Assembly (NCBI GenBank): GCA_028671895.1
Contig: CM053813.1
Coordinates: 44,362,501 to 44,426,500 of the forward strand
Source of the DNA: Oenanthe sinensis
Lineage: Eukaryota; Streptophyta; Magnoliopsida; Apiales; Apiaceae
Direction of reading: 5' to 3'
DNA length: 64,000 bases
Part shown: positions 24,737 to 37,339 of the stretch, piece after piece
How positions within the stretch are numbered: the first letter of the stretch is position 1
How the letters are laid out: each line of letters opens with the position of its first letter
Translations under genes and position numbers: made by a program
Notes under the pieces: model-generated
Database searches by the model: none
Told to the model about the DNA's origin: nothing
Seen by the model: the letters and a program-made list of their open reading frames with translations, nothing else

Positions 24737-27700
24737 TCATGATAGTCGGTGAATAAGTCTCCATGCTCGATGCATAACTTCATCATCGACATACGGACGC
24801 AATGACCACATCAGACTATAGCTCTCCAGTTCTTCGAATGTAGAGTTTAGATTAAGAGCAGAAACAATCTTTTCCTGGAACAAAGAGACGAGATGATCAC
24901 AAGAAAACATATTATTGTAAGATGTCAACATCATGTGAAACATTTCAAAGGTTGTAAGAAGAGGGGAATACTATCAAATTTTTCTACTATTGTAATAATG
25001 TACTAGGGAAAGCTCGCTACCTGCATGAAGTAATCTTGCTTCACCATGCTGTATATAACAGCCATCATGGTAGCATAATCAGTAATCTCAGGTTTCTGAG
25101 GGTCTGATAACATTATTTCCTATAGAAAAGGTTAATCAAAATTTTACACTATAATGTTAATAAGAAAGAGAGATCACATCACATCAGTTGGCTACTATGA
25201 CAAATTTATAAGACAATATTGCAGAATAGCTTTGAACGATTTTTTTAAAAAAAACAAGCATGTTACGATCTAAAATTTAATGTTCCTCGGTGGACAGTTA
25301 AGCAGGCGAACAAATGATATATACAACTGAAAAGATATCAATTAAATATCTGCAGTGGAAGAATTCTCGAAAATTCTCTGTATGATCCTGTGCTATACTT
25401 CAAGCAGATTACCATGACACTTTGAAAGTGTTGTGTACTTCAGATCACTTGAAATAATTTTTTCTTTACATATAGGCATCCACTAGTATAATTGCAACCT
25501 ACCACATTTCGTTGTTAGTGGATTACCTTATTCAGCAGTGCATAATCTATTTTAGGAAGTGCTAATTAACAGATTCATTGTCTGTAATTAGGGATACTAG
25601 TCAATTGTAAATAGCAGTTATGATAGAGATAGTAATTAGCAGATTCTGAGAAGATAGTTAGACTATAATTGTGGCATAATGCGTGCATCTCTTGTGTATA
25701 TATAATTGAGACTAAATACAAAGGAAAGTGGATTGAATCCAACTTTGATATGGTATCAGAGCCATAAACATTTTTTAGTTTATATTTTCAGTTTCTATAG
25801 CATTGGGTTGTTTCTTGGGATATTTTTTTTTGGTTCAGTATAAAAGTGCTGATTTTTAGTTCTTTGTAAGCATAATGTCAACCAACAATGGTGATGTTTT
25901 TGGTCTGCGTTTTACGGGGAAATTTTATTCTAACCGGGAATTTCAGTTTCATCTTTTAACAAGCATATTCAACTTACTAGTGATAGTAAGTTGACTCTCT
26001 AATAGACAAGTATAAATTGATGATAGTATCTATCTATCTATCTATCTTGTAATAAATACATGGAAGGTGAATGACGCTAGAGTCATGACAAGACTTCCAA
26101 AGAGACGTGGGAGTACTTAAAGAAAGTGTATAATCAAGATAATACAGCCAAACGCTTCCGAATAGAGTATGATATTTCTAATTATTCTCAAGGCACTCTA
26201 TCCATTCAAGAATATTATTCTGGATTTCAAAATTTATGGGCTGAATTTACTGATATTGCTAATGCAAAAGTGCCAGAAACATCTTTTTTAAGTGTTCGGG
26301 AGATTCATGAACAGAGCAAAAGAGATCAGTTTCTAATGAAATTACGCCTTGAATTTGAGGTAACTCGTTCTAATTCAATGAATCTTGCCTCCTCACCATC
26401 TCTAAATGAATGTTTTAGTGAGTTATTTCGTGAAGAACGTCTTGCTACACAATCTGTCATACAACAAACCAACATTCCCGATCAGGCAATTGCTTATGCA
26501 CCTCAAAGAAGAGGGAAGGCAAGAAACATGCGTCAAGTTCAATGTTATTCCTATAAAGAATATGGGCTAATCGCAGCAAATTGTTCGAAAAAGTTCTACA
26601 ACTACTATAAGAAACATGGTCATACCATAAAAAAATGTCGTACTCGCCCTCAAAATCGCCAGGCGAATGTTGGCCAAGCTGCTCTCGGTAATCAAGTTGT
26701 TGTTGGCACAATTGCTGCTGAAAAATCAACTCTTACACCTGAAATGTTTTAACAAATGATTGTTTCGGCTTTCTTAGCCTTGGGTCGTCAAGGTAAGGGT
26801 AATTCACCCTCTTTATTTTGGCTCGATTCAGGTGCTTCCAATCATATGACAAGTTGTCCCGATACTTAAGTAATGTTCGTAATTATAATGGCACGTGCAA
26901 TATTCAAATTGCCAACGACACTCAGTTACTTATTAAAGCAATTGGTGACATCAATTCTTCAGTAAAAGATGTGTTTATATCTCCTGAACTTTCTACTAGT
27001 CTCATTTCAGTTGGACAACTGATTGATAATAACTGTGATGTGCATTTTTCTCGTGATGGTTGTGTTGTGCAGGATCAGGTATCGGGGACGATACTCGTTA
27101 GGGGACCTAAAGTTGGACGATTGTTTCCTTTGCACTTTCCTATTCCTAATGTTGTTTCTTTCACTTGTACTGCTGTGAATAAAAATAGTGAAACATGGCA
27201 TAGACGTTTAGGTCATCCTAATTCTTATGTTTTGTCTCATCTAGTGAAATCTGGCTTATTGGGAAATAAAGATTGATTTTCTTCTCATTTGTCTTTTGAT
27301 TGTTCAACATGTAAACTTGCCCGTTTCCTTCTCATGGTAGTCGGGCTAAAAAGGCTTTTTGATTTGATTCATAGTGATGTATGGGGAATCATACCTGTTA
27401 TATCACATGCAAAGTATAAATATTTTGTCACTTTCATTGATGACTATAGCAGGTTTACTCGGGTTTATTTTTTTCATTCAAAATCTAAGGTATTCTCCAT
27501 ATTTGAGAATTTTGTAGCTCATGTTCTGGGGTGAATACATGTTCCATGATTTTCTCCAACTAAAAGGCATTATTTCTCAAAGATCTTTGCCCATATACAC
27601 CTCAGCAAAATGGGGTTGCTGAACGTAAAAATCATCATCTACTAGATGTTGCAAGAACTCTATTGTTTGAATCATCAATTCCCTCCAAATATTGGGTTGA

Positions 27701-30700
27701 AGCCTTAAGTACAACAATTTATTTGATCAATCGACTACTTTCGAGTGTCTTGAATTTTGAATCTCCATATTTTTGTTTTTATGGTAATCATGTTGAATAC
27801 CATGACATGCATACTTTTGGTTGTGTTTGTTTTGTTCACTTGTCATCTCATGAACGTCATAAACTATCTGCCCAATTTGTTAAGTGTGCATTTATGGGAT
27901 ATAACACTGCACACAAAGGTTTTATATGCTATGATGCTTGTTCTAACAAATTTCGTATATCACGTCATGTTGTTTTCTTTGAAAATCAATCATACTTCAC
28001 TATCCATGTTGAGCTCATGCTTGAGAAAATCATTCTTCCTAATTTTAATGAATTAAGCGCAGAGCTTAAAAGATACAAACCAGGGTTAGTGTATCAGCAA
28101 CGACGTCCAACTCTGTCACCTCCTGAGCAGCGTCAAGAACCTGAACCTGTACAACTAGACACACATAATGTGTCTTTTGATGCTGCCCCTCGGCGTTCTT
28201 CCAGAAATAGTAGGCCTCCAAATAGATTTGGTTTTCCTCATACCTCACTTCAGGCTATTCTTAATATTATATATGTTTCTAACTCTTATGCTCAAGATGC
28301 TTCTAAAGAATGTTGGAAACAAGCAATGCAAGAGGAAATTCTGGCTCTTCAAGAAATTCACACATGGGACATTGTGCCTTGTCCTTCTAATGTTAAACCA
28401 ATTGGATGTAAATGGGTGTATTCAGTCAAGTATCGGTCCGATGGCTCACTTGATAGGTATAAAGCTCACCTTGTAGCTCTTGGACATCGTCAAGAATATG
28501 GGCTTAACTATGATGAAACCTTTGTTCCCGTTGCCAAGATGACCATTGTTCGGACTATTTTGAAAGTTGTTGTTTCTAAAAAGTGGCCCCTGAGAGTTGA
28601 GACAAATGGATGTGAAGAATGCGTTCTTACACAGTGATCTAAAAGAAGAAATATACATGACTCCATCTCCGACCATGTTCACTACACCTTCATCACTTCA
28701 TCGGACGTTTCTCGCCTCCATTGGTCTATTTATGGACTGAGGCAATCTTCACGTACATGGTTTGATAAATTTTGATCCACTTTGCGTCTTTGCTTGCTTT
28801 TCAGTTTGTACAAAGTCAGTATGATCCCTCTCTATTTCTACGCAAGACTTTTGGTGGAATTGTATTGCTTTTATTTTATGTTGACGATATCTTGATTACG
28901 GGCTCTAATTCTGAACTCATTCATGAATTACAACAAAACCTCAAGAAATCTTTTCATATGAAAGATCTTGGTTCATTAAAATATTTTCTTGGTCTTGAGC
29001 TTCATCCTACTTCATCCGGTATATTGTTAAACCAACAAAAATACACCCAAGATGTGATTTCTTTGGCTGGTCTTGAATCATGCAACTCTGTACTTACTCC
29101 TTGGGAGGTGAACCTTAAGCTTTCGAAAGATGAAGGAGAGCTTCTATCAAATCCATCATTGTAGCTTCATCCTACTTCATCCGGTATATTGTTAAACCAA
29201 CAAAAATACACCCAAGATGTGATTTCTTTGGCTTGTCTTGAATCATGCAACTCTGTACTTACTCCTTTGGAGGTGAACCTTAAGATTTCGAAAGATGAAG
29301 GAGAGCTTCTATCAAATCCATCATTGTATCGACAACTTGTTGGGAGTTTGAACTATTTAACAATTACTCGCCCTGACATTTCTTTTGCAGTGCATCAAGT
29401 CAGCCAATTCATGCAGGCTCCTCGTCATCTTCATCTCGCAGTTGTCCGTTGTATTATTCGATATTTAAAAGGTACACCTTCATATGGGTTATTATATTCA
29501 ACAGATCCTTCTTTGCAGTTAGTTGGTACAACCCTCATTTCTTGGAAAAGTAAAAAGCAAGATCGAGTTTCCAAGTCTTCCACAGAGTCTGAGTATCGTG
29601 CTATGTCGGCCGCTTGCTCAGAAATAACATGGCTTCGTGGGCTATTTGGTGAACTTGGTTTTCCTCAACTTTGTTCCGCCCCTCTTTATGTTGATAATAC
29701 AAGTGTTATTCAAATCACTGCAAAGCAAATCCAGTATCTCATGAACGCACAAAACATATAGAGGTGGATTGTCATTCAATACGGGAAGCTTACGAAAAAC
29801 GTGTGATTACTCTCCCTCACATTTCAACCAAACATCAAACTGCAGACATTTTCACAAAAGCCCTTTCTCAGCCTCGACATAAATTCTTAATGGACGGGGA
29901 TGTTAGTGGATTACCTTATCAAGTAGTCCACTAACAGATTCATTGACTGTAATTAGGGATACTAGTCAGCTGTAAATAGCAGTTATGATAGAGATATTAA
30001 TTAGCATATTCTAATAAGATAGTTAGGCTATAATTGTGGCATAATGTGTGTATCTCTTGTGTATATATAATTGAGACTAAATACAGAGAAAAGTGGATTG
30101 AATCCAACTTTGATATTTGTTTCTCCTAAAACATCCATGATGAAGTCGTGAACATTAAGTAGTACAAGAATGCAGACTTGGAAAAGGTTAGTAAGTTAAC
30201 AGACCTAGACAAACAATCACCGTGCACTTCCACAGCCGGTAACCTAGCAGAAGTGTCTGAAGGTGGGTATCGGAGAATTATTGAAGACAGAGAACGAGAA
30301 ACAAAGAAATTAGATTTTTTTTAAAAGTCCTTTTGAATTTCCTTGTTGCTAAAGATTTATAATAAATCCTTTAAAATCTCAAGGATTTACCGGATATTTC
30401 TAAAAGTATTAAAAAACACTAATAAATCCATCAAAATCCCCCATTTTATATAATTCAAAAAAATCTGTCAATATTTGATAACTACTAGATTTTAAAAGAC
30501 TTTATAAAATCTTTAATTGAATAACTCCAGATTTTTAGGGATAATTTACCATCCTTATTGAATACCACCAGATTTTAATGGACTTTTTAAAATTCTTATT
30601 AAATACCATAAAATTTTAATAGAACTTTTTAAAATCCAAATAAAATACACCAATATTTTAATGGAATTTTTAAAATCTAAATTGAATACACCTGGATTTT

Positions 30701-33694
30701 TGAAATCCTTTAAAATCTAGATTGAATACACCCCTCTTAATTTCTTTAAAGAAAAATTCATATGTATCTTATTAGTTTCTTGTATCGTTTCCTAATATTT
30801 TTGGAAAAGTGTATGTCAATATGAGTAACATGCATAGCTAATAGAAGTATACATATATAGATGGTAAAAGCTGGGGAAACTACCTTGTCTGAGGTACTTT
30901 CTGGAGTATCAAGCACATGTATGGTATCCTCATGATGCAAATGTGCCAAATTCTGAGTAGCAGTTCCGAGTTCAACTATTACATCCTCGATAAGGCCTTC
31001 AAGTTCGTCGACGGCTTCTTTTGCTGCAATTACAACAGTTGCAATCAGATTATGATTTCAAGTTGTAGCTTTTTCTACATCTGAACTTCTTCATAATTTC
31101 AAGTTGCATTTTCCAACTTCATAATAATGTTCAACACCATAATGTATTAAAAACAAGCTTTTGGATCTAAATACTTTCTAGACCTCTGTTCCAGTCTCCC
31201 AGATGTGATATAAAAACTTTACCCTCATAACAGAAGCTATTAACATATTAACACATATAATTATACCAGCTGCGGTGGAACCCTAATGAAAAGGAATGAA
31301 AGACCTATAGATAGATTCAAATATAGTAATAGATAGTAGAGGAGAGTGTTACCTTCCTTTAAATGTTTTAGGAGTCCAACTTGGCAAGTATGCACTGGTA
31401 TGCAGGTCCCAGATTCATAGAAGGGAAAACAAAATTCAATAAGAATAGGAAATAAAGAGCTAAATTCTGCAGAAGAGTGACGAATTTGCACATGTGGTTG
31501 TACACATTCACTATGAAAACAAAGGGACAAAACTATATAGAGAATCATCCGGCAAGAAAACGAGCCAAAACAATAGAGAAAACTAAAAGCTCAGGATTTT
31601 ACTAAACCAAACTAATCAATGACTTATAAGAATGCATGCAGTTCCCCTAGATTCCTCAAAAGTATACAGGTAGATTTTTAGAGCTAAAATTTTGGGTTAC
31701 AAACAAACTTTCCAAACCCAGACTTCATAGGAACTTTTCAGCAATGATCCAAGGGTATATACAACAAAATTGCTAATAAAAAGATGAGTAAAGCAAATAT
31801 TAAGGGTCAGAAATAACATTATACTCAATATAAGTGTGTGGACAGGCGACTTGGTTTACGTTAGACATTCATTTCTATTGTACTGCATAGTTTCTCTATA
31901 ATAAGTAATATCTCCATGTATTCAATATAATCGAATATTGAAAGTGCAGCCATTATTCTTACACTTATTCATATTTTGTACTCTGTCATGAGTGTTAACA
32001 CATCCAGCTTCTACATAAGATGAAACCCTCCTAGTAGCATTAGCATTAATGATGGACTCAACCAATTTGGATGCTTTAGCAATCGAAGGTTTTCGGAGGA
32101 AGGCTGTAATTGTATACATCAAACACAACAATTTTACTAACAATAGATCTCATTTTACTAGTAATCAATTTAATTAAACTATTAAAATATAAATAAATCA
32201 GACAAAACTACCAAGTGCTTGTTGAAAATCAATAAGGAGTCTACATCCCACGTCCACTAGCTCCTCAAACTTTGTTACCCTAACACAAGTGAACTGCCAT
32301 TAGATGATAAACACCGCACCAACTTACAAACAAAAGACATAGGAGCTTTTAACTTGGGTGTGGTGCAACTGTGCAAGTCATCATATTAAAATGAGCAGAA
32401 GATGCCGAAAAGTTGCACCAATGGTAAACATAGAACTCTTCAAAAGAATCAGACCGTGAAAGAAAAGAAAAAATGTAGAACAAATAGATCCCATTTTTCA
32501 CAAATATTGATAGCTAACGATGCTGGAACTTGCTGATGAGGAAAATGGAACAGGGAACTGCAAAACTGTTAATATATTATTTTATTCTATTATTAGGGAT
32601 AAAAAAATTGAACCTGGTTAGATATTCTGTTTAGATTATACAAAGAATCTAGATAACTGTTATGATTATTTTCTTGTTATCCAAGTTAGGTTATGAACTC
32701 ATATACAAGGAGCTGTAATCTTCTCATTCTGATCAGATTTAAATATATGAATTATGATATATTGTGGATAGCAAATTTGAGGCTTTTATTATGTTTCTAT
32801 GGATTCTCAGCATCTGGAGAGAAGGTCCTATTCTCTTGTTTTGCCCATTCTTCACCTTTGTCTTGCATCCTGCATCCTTGAAGCTAGGTCCCTTCACCAC
32901 CTAAGATGACCCAGCAATATTTAGTTCTTGCAACATCATCAGGTCGGTAAACTTGAAGGAATTTGTATATTCAAAGTCCATGCTTACAGTGAGATTTACT
33001 AAAACATGGATAGATTACACTGGAAATCTATCTAACATAATAGTGGAAGCTGTGTATCTGTAAGACTAAGAGCATCCTCCTTGGACTTTAGACAAGACAA
33101 ACCTATGCTAGAAAGAAACTTATCCCCGTAATTACCGAACAGATGATACCTATCCATCTTCAAAACCATCCTGAAGGAAATATAAACCATAGCCTTGTGG
33201 TGAAAAATGTTTCTCTGTAGTTTATTTTTAGGGGCGATCTCTATGTCATTTACCAGAGTCATATTCACCTCACATGATGGAACAATGACATCAACCATTA
33301 TAGCAGACTATTGTCTTCAAACCATAAGCCATACAAATTTGTTACTTTTAGAAGATATACACGTGCTTAGAGAATTATGCCAGTTACTACTTACTACACC
33401 ATCCATTTTAGAACATGAACGTAATTATGTTGATCTTACTCATTTAAAGCTATTTCTGCCGGAAATCCTTATATCTCCAAAGAATTCAATACAGATACCT
33501 TATCAAATATTACGGCTAAGCTATAATGTAGCAGCCTAGCAGGCCATATATTAGTTAGTCTAATAATCCAATAAGAAAAGAAGAAAGAGAATGCAAAAAA
33601 AAAGCTGCCTATAAATTCACCTTGTCATAAAATCTGAGAATATCTGACAAGTATCGTTCAATTCTGACTTTGGTCTTATTTCCTCTATTTCCAT
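24737..33694 (-). CDS. Plant protein of unknown function (DUF7795-like), 233 aa, complete
   Basis: Seven coding exons from the ATG: 33621-33694, 32212-32279, 31963-32103, 31353-31394, 30884-31023, 25021-25119, 24737-24874. They sum to 702 nt with every phase consistent and end at TGA. The product runs: SDFMTRVTKFEELVDVG near the N-terminus, then SKLVESIINANATRRVSSYV, GCVNTHDRVQNM, LHTCQVGLLKHLKE, an acidic helix (LEGLIEDVIVELGTATQNL), YATMMAVIYSMVKQDYFMQ, and SLMWSLRPYVDDEVMHRAW near the C-terminus. I recognise the pattern as a conserved land-plant family I recall as DUF7795; its role is unknown. It has no signal peptide or membrane segment; predicted helical. The sixth intron (25120-30883) was enlarged by a copia retrotransposon in opposite orientation, and the reading frame is untouched. 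Start choice: the first ATG in frame in exon 1; the 5' UTR probably reaches about 34650. Confidence 0.82.
25875..26752 (+). pseudogene. Copia gag remnant
   Basis: Starts ATGTCAACCAACAATGG at 25875 and reaches a stop after about 40 codons; the frame resumes from about 26100 (ETWEYLKKVYNQ, then YYSGFQNLWAEF). A degenerate CCHC-type zinc knuckle lies near 26540-26640 (CYSYKEYGLIAANC, then a second Cys/His cluster with KKHGHTIKKC). A (TATC)n run at about 26026-26046 marks the broken N-terminal half. Role in a live element: RNA packaging. Not functional here. Confidence 0.8.
26818..28637 (+). pseudogene. Copia protease-integrase-RT N-terminal remnant
   Basis: Protease begins at 26818 with WLDSGASNHMTS split by a frameshift. 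The gag-pre-integrase motif WHRRLGHPNSYVLSHL is at about 27197. The integrase core (HSDVWG..., FVTFIDDYSRFTRVYFF) is at 27360-27530 and continues after a frameshift at 27535-27663. The RT N-terminal part is at 28300-28560, with CKWVYSVKYRSDGSLDRYKA. A stop at 28635-28637 ends this frame. Multiple breaks; no intact polyprotein. Confidence 0.85.
28640..29885 (+). pseudogene. Copia RT/RNase H remnant with a 165-bp tandem duplication
   Basis: The RT catalytic motif YVDDILITGS is at about 28880-28910 and the RNase H motif KSSTESEYRAMSAAC at 29572-29620. Between them 28998-29162 is repeated as 29163-29327, with about three base differences; a TAG at the junction (about 29162-29164) stops the frame. 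The duplicated segment codes the RT thumb (LNQQKYTQDVISLA...). Confidence 0.85.
30330..30735. repeat. Degenerate ~42-bp tandem repeat
   Basis: Successive units resemble GAATACACC + AGATTTTAATGG + ACTTTTTAAAATCC, best seen at 30560-30733 (about four units), with more degenerate units before it. It lies in the same intron, between the copia element and the 30884 exon. Such repeats are common plant intergenic material; no function is seen. Confidence 0.55.
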
Positions 33695-34699
33695 TATTCC
33701 ACAAAACAGTTGTTAAGGAAATTGTCTGCAACCAAACAAAAAATAAAGAATGAAAAAGATATGATATAACCTATAATGTAACAAACGTAAATCAAGTGGT
33801 TTCCCTTTCTGTAATTAGCATACATAAACAGATTATTATGCATTAATGCATGAATTTTGGTGAAATTACAAACACTAACCAGCAAAACAGTACGTGATAA
33901 ATCTGCAGATGAATAATAAATATGTGAATTAACTCTTGGCACTCATTTGCCTTTTCAGAGAGAATAGTCTCTTATAATCATCTAACGAAATGTCCTAAGC
34001 AGTATCATTTTCTATTATTAATTACCCAATGTTTGTAAGATTAGTTCTAGCATATCATGGCATATATACGAGCATCCTTGGGTCATGCAAAATTTATATA
34101 CACGCATAGTAGACAAAAATATTCGTGTGATGGGCAAAGGAGGGTGATTCTACTTACAAGGCAAAGGTAGATTATGCAACTAGCTTTATTTTGTCTTGAC
34201 TTATGGTGTTATATTTCTTAGAATTAAAAAAAGTAAGGTTAGAAGTCTCTTGTAAAACTCTAACCACAACAAAAAGAATGAACTTCTAAAATACGAATAC
34301 AAGCCAAAAAAAACATGTGCATTACTTAAAGATGATGAACTTGAAAAATTGAGCACCGTTAAATAATTCTGCAAATTCTCGATCTGGGTAACAGGCAAAA
34401 CCCCTAAAAAGTGATATGTTAATTAGGTGAATAATATAAATTTGAGGTTTTGTTTGGTTGGGAAACTTTAACAAACATTTGTAGTGCAACAAGTTATAAA
34501 ACAATCAACATATATAAATAAAAAAGATAAGTAAATTTGCGAGCTTTCAACATGTACGAGATCGAATCAATTATAAAACCCTAATTACATACGAGCTCAG
34601 GTAGTCAGGTGAGCGTTAGAATATAATTGGATGAGCACTTCTGGCGCCTTTGAGAGTCGAGTTTTCCTCGTTTAGAACAATACAGTATGCAACTGAAAA

Positions 34700-35670
34700 A
34701 ATATTTATTTTTTGATTAAAATAATAAAATAGTACTGTAATTTTTATAGGTTTTTTAATGATTGTGACAGAGTAATAAAAATGATAATCTTCTAGTTAAC
34801 ATTGATAAAAGTAATAAATTTTAAATATTTAATAGTAAATTTGATGGTTTTATTAGATACTTTATTTGTATTGGGTATATAATTTTAAATATATATATAT
34901 ATAAATGTACTTATTTTTAAATAAAACATACTTGCATTACTTGCATTATCCTTTATTATAATATTTCAATCTATCGCACTATGTGTTTAATTAATCAATA
35001 ATTTTTTAAGAGTTTTCAATTAATTAGATACGAGTATTTCAATATTTAACCAATCAAATTGAGATTTGTACATTTTTTTTTCGCCTTTATAACATTCTTT
35101 TATCTCATCCTCAAAATATTACTTAGCGTTGGAGCCTGGAGGAGATGACCAAAATACCACTCTCTACGTGCATTCCCAGCACGTGTGTTATGTCATTACC
35201 TTTTCACAATTTACTTTACAGTATTCGCATGCCAAAGATGCGAAGGTTGGTTTGATTTGATTCATACGCATCACTTGAATGCGAAAACCCGTGTTTTGTG
35301 TCATTTTTTCTTCCAAGATGTGTTCTACGCATTTAACAAATGCGTAGTCGGTCTATACTTTAAGTTACAACATAACATACCTCAACCATAAAATGCATTG
35401 AGCACACATACACGGGACCCAAGTCGACATCACTTCTATAACGCACTTTCTCCATTTTTCATTGATTACAAATCCCAGAATTTTATACTAATTATAAATA
35501 CTCAGAGTCAAAACTCATTGCCAAATTTTAGTCTAATACTATACAAGGAATAAGATCAATATATTATAGGTACATACATACAAGTTCTTAACCTTTAAAA
35601 ACACAAATAAAAAAAAACCCCAAAACACAAAATTGAAATTTCTTGAACAAGAACTCGACAACGCACTACT
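34700..35670. other. Intergenic region before the gene-fragment LTR element
   Basis: AT-rich with no supported gene. At about 35330-35348 a hairpin (ACGCATTT-AAC-AAATGCGT) has perfect 8-bp arms. Similar short GCATTT/AAATGC text recurs on the far side of the inserted element (38718-38740), consistent with one sequence split by the insertion. Confidence 0.4.
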
Positions 35671-36026
35671 CATATTATTGAGGAATAAAATATAAGGGTA
35701 GTCTAGTCTTTATAGTTGTTAGGATATTGAGTTATATATAAAGCCCCACTTAGTTTTTATTTGGGTAGATCAATCACAATGTAGTCCATCAAAGTACTAG
35801 CTGGTAACATGTATTCTCTGCAATACATGCTCATCTTCTTCGTTATTCAATCTTAGTTTAATTATGTGATGCAATCCTTTAAGTTTATTTCCATTCTCTC
35901 TTACTGTATTCAATTCTTCTTCTTTTTATGTGTTTTATCTACAAACATAATATATAGACAAATTATATTTGTCATCATGGTATCAAAGCCATCGATCCTT
36001 GAGGCTTCTTTCCGCTGCGTCCCTAT

Positions 36027-36449
36027 ATGATTCGGAACTTCATCATTGAGCTCATTGAGTTTTTTTTCCCATCATTTTCCAGAAAATATTATTTCTGCTC
36101 ACAAGTGTTCGACGAAATGTTTGAACCGAATTATGTGAGTTTAATGGTTCTGTTTCAGATGTGTAGTCGTTGTATGAATGGAGGAATACTACTTCATGGA
36201 TTTGTGGTGAAATGTGTGTTGTTGATGGTTATAAACCGTTCTCCAACATCGGTTCCTCTTCGCCGTCGTGCTCCGACATCACTATCGCAGTTTCGTCTTA
36301 CTGTGTGTTTTGTGTGTTTAGTGATGACACATGAGGTGTTTGTTAGAATGCCTAAGAGAAACGATGTTGTGTTGTATCATCTATTTGGTGAATTTATACG
36401 TGTAATATCTGCACTCCAGTCTTTCATAGCTGATAGTTATATGAGATGA
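36027..36449 (+). pseudogene. Captured PPR-like gene fragment
   Basis: Open for 140 codons just after the primer site. It contains QVFDEMFEPNYVSLMVLFQM, then GGILLHGFVVKC and EVFVRMPKRNDVVLYHL. These are degenerate pentatricopeptide-repeat phrases (parent motif like VFDEMPERNVVSW and HGFVVK), of the PLS plant type. Only about three partial repeats are present; no start-to-stop gene. Real PPR proteins bind organelle RNA. This is inferred from motif resemblance only. Confidence 0.5.
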
Positions 36450-36557
36450 ATCCCCTCGATGTACCGAAAGATTAGATAGTGGCGCAGATGAAGATGACTG
36501 CCCGTGTCAAAATTGAGGTTGCCCTACCGTTACTTGAGAATAAGTAATTAGAAGATT

Positions 36558-37216
36558 TTAGTAGTGTGGAGAATACGGGGAGTTTCTAATAACCGGTGAT
36601 GTTGTATCCCTTGTCATCGTCATTAGATAGTCTGGGTCCGATGTTGTTGTGCTAGTCAAAGTGCGGAGTCTACTCTCAAGTACTGCGGCAAGGCTAGGAT
36701 TGCAGGGGTGGATGATTTCTCTAACATTTTGGATGAGCTGAGGTATTGAGACAGAAGACGAACTGTGAATGAGATCCTTGATGATGCCATCGATCCATGC
36801 CATTGCAGTGTTGCTGTTACCAGTACTATTTATACTAGCTTTGATCCCGATTGAACTAGTAGTAGTCCCCGTTATGAGTGGAATAACGGGCGAAAAAAGG
36901 GGCTGCTGCACTGGCGGAAATAAGGGCAGACCAGAGTAAACACAAACTGAAGGTGAAGCAGATTGATGAGATGAAAGATGTTGGGATGATGATATGTCCA
37001 TAGTAATATTAGTGGAAGCCTTGGTGTTGACAGTTGAAGAAGATAACAGCACGGTGGTGGTGGGTGGTTAGAAGAATTGGTATAATAATAATTATTATTA
37101 TTATTTATGACTACTGCTGCTGCAGCAGCACGGAGACCACTGCTGGCTTCAAGGTTAGTTGATAAAAGTCCCGTTCCTGAATCGATATCCAGAAGAGGAG
37201 TTGGTCGGCGACCCAA
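36558..37216 (-). pseudogene. Captured SCARECROW (GRAS) N-terminal fragment, antisense to the element
   Basis: The minus-strand frame contains SVCVYSGLPLFPP and, after a Ser/Thr/Ile linker, AWIDGIIKDLIHSSSS, SIPQLIQNVREIIHPCNPS and AVLESRLRTL. This is the conserved pre-GRAS region of SCARECROW, the transcription factor for root endodermis patterning. A one-base shift near 37050 changes frame into an N-terminal, Ala/Asn-rich part (AAAAAVVINNNNNYYY, 37080-37130). The GRAS domain itself is absent. The fragment resembles the plant protein closely enough that I am confident of the family, though not of the donor locus. Confidence 0.78.
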
Positions 37217-37339
37217 AAATTTGTATTGGAGTTTCGAATTAAAGTTGTTTTATCTCCCTTCTCTCTTGCTTATGACATTGCTGGTTCTGTTCCTCGTGGT
37301 TTCGGCGTCCCTGAGTTCATTTCTAAGCTCTCATTTTCC

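Larger units (their letters stand above)
25513..30115 (+). mobile_element. Ty1/copia LTR retrotransposon, decayed, in intron 6 of the DUF7795-like gene
   Basis: 5' LTR 25513-25750 and 3' LTR 29901-30115 both begin TGTTAGTGGATTACC and end CCAACTTTGATA; the 3' copy lacks about 23 bp. Flanking 5-bp direct repeats are TTCGT (25508-25512) and TTTGT (30116-30120), one mismatch. The primer-binding site TGGTATCAGAGCC (25751-25763) matches initiator tRNA-Met, and a purine tract (TGGACGGGGA, 29891-29900) precedes the 3' LTR. Domain order gag, protease, integrase, RT, RNase H is that of Ty1/copia. Stops and frameshifts interrupt it throughout, so it cannot encode its own proteins. Lineage within copia not determined. 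Confidence 0.9.

Noticed and set aside
26026..26046. (TATC)n run as an independent microsatellite of interest
   Set aside because: Ordinary slippage repeat inside the broken gag region of the copia element.
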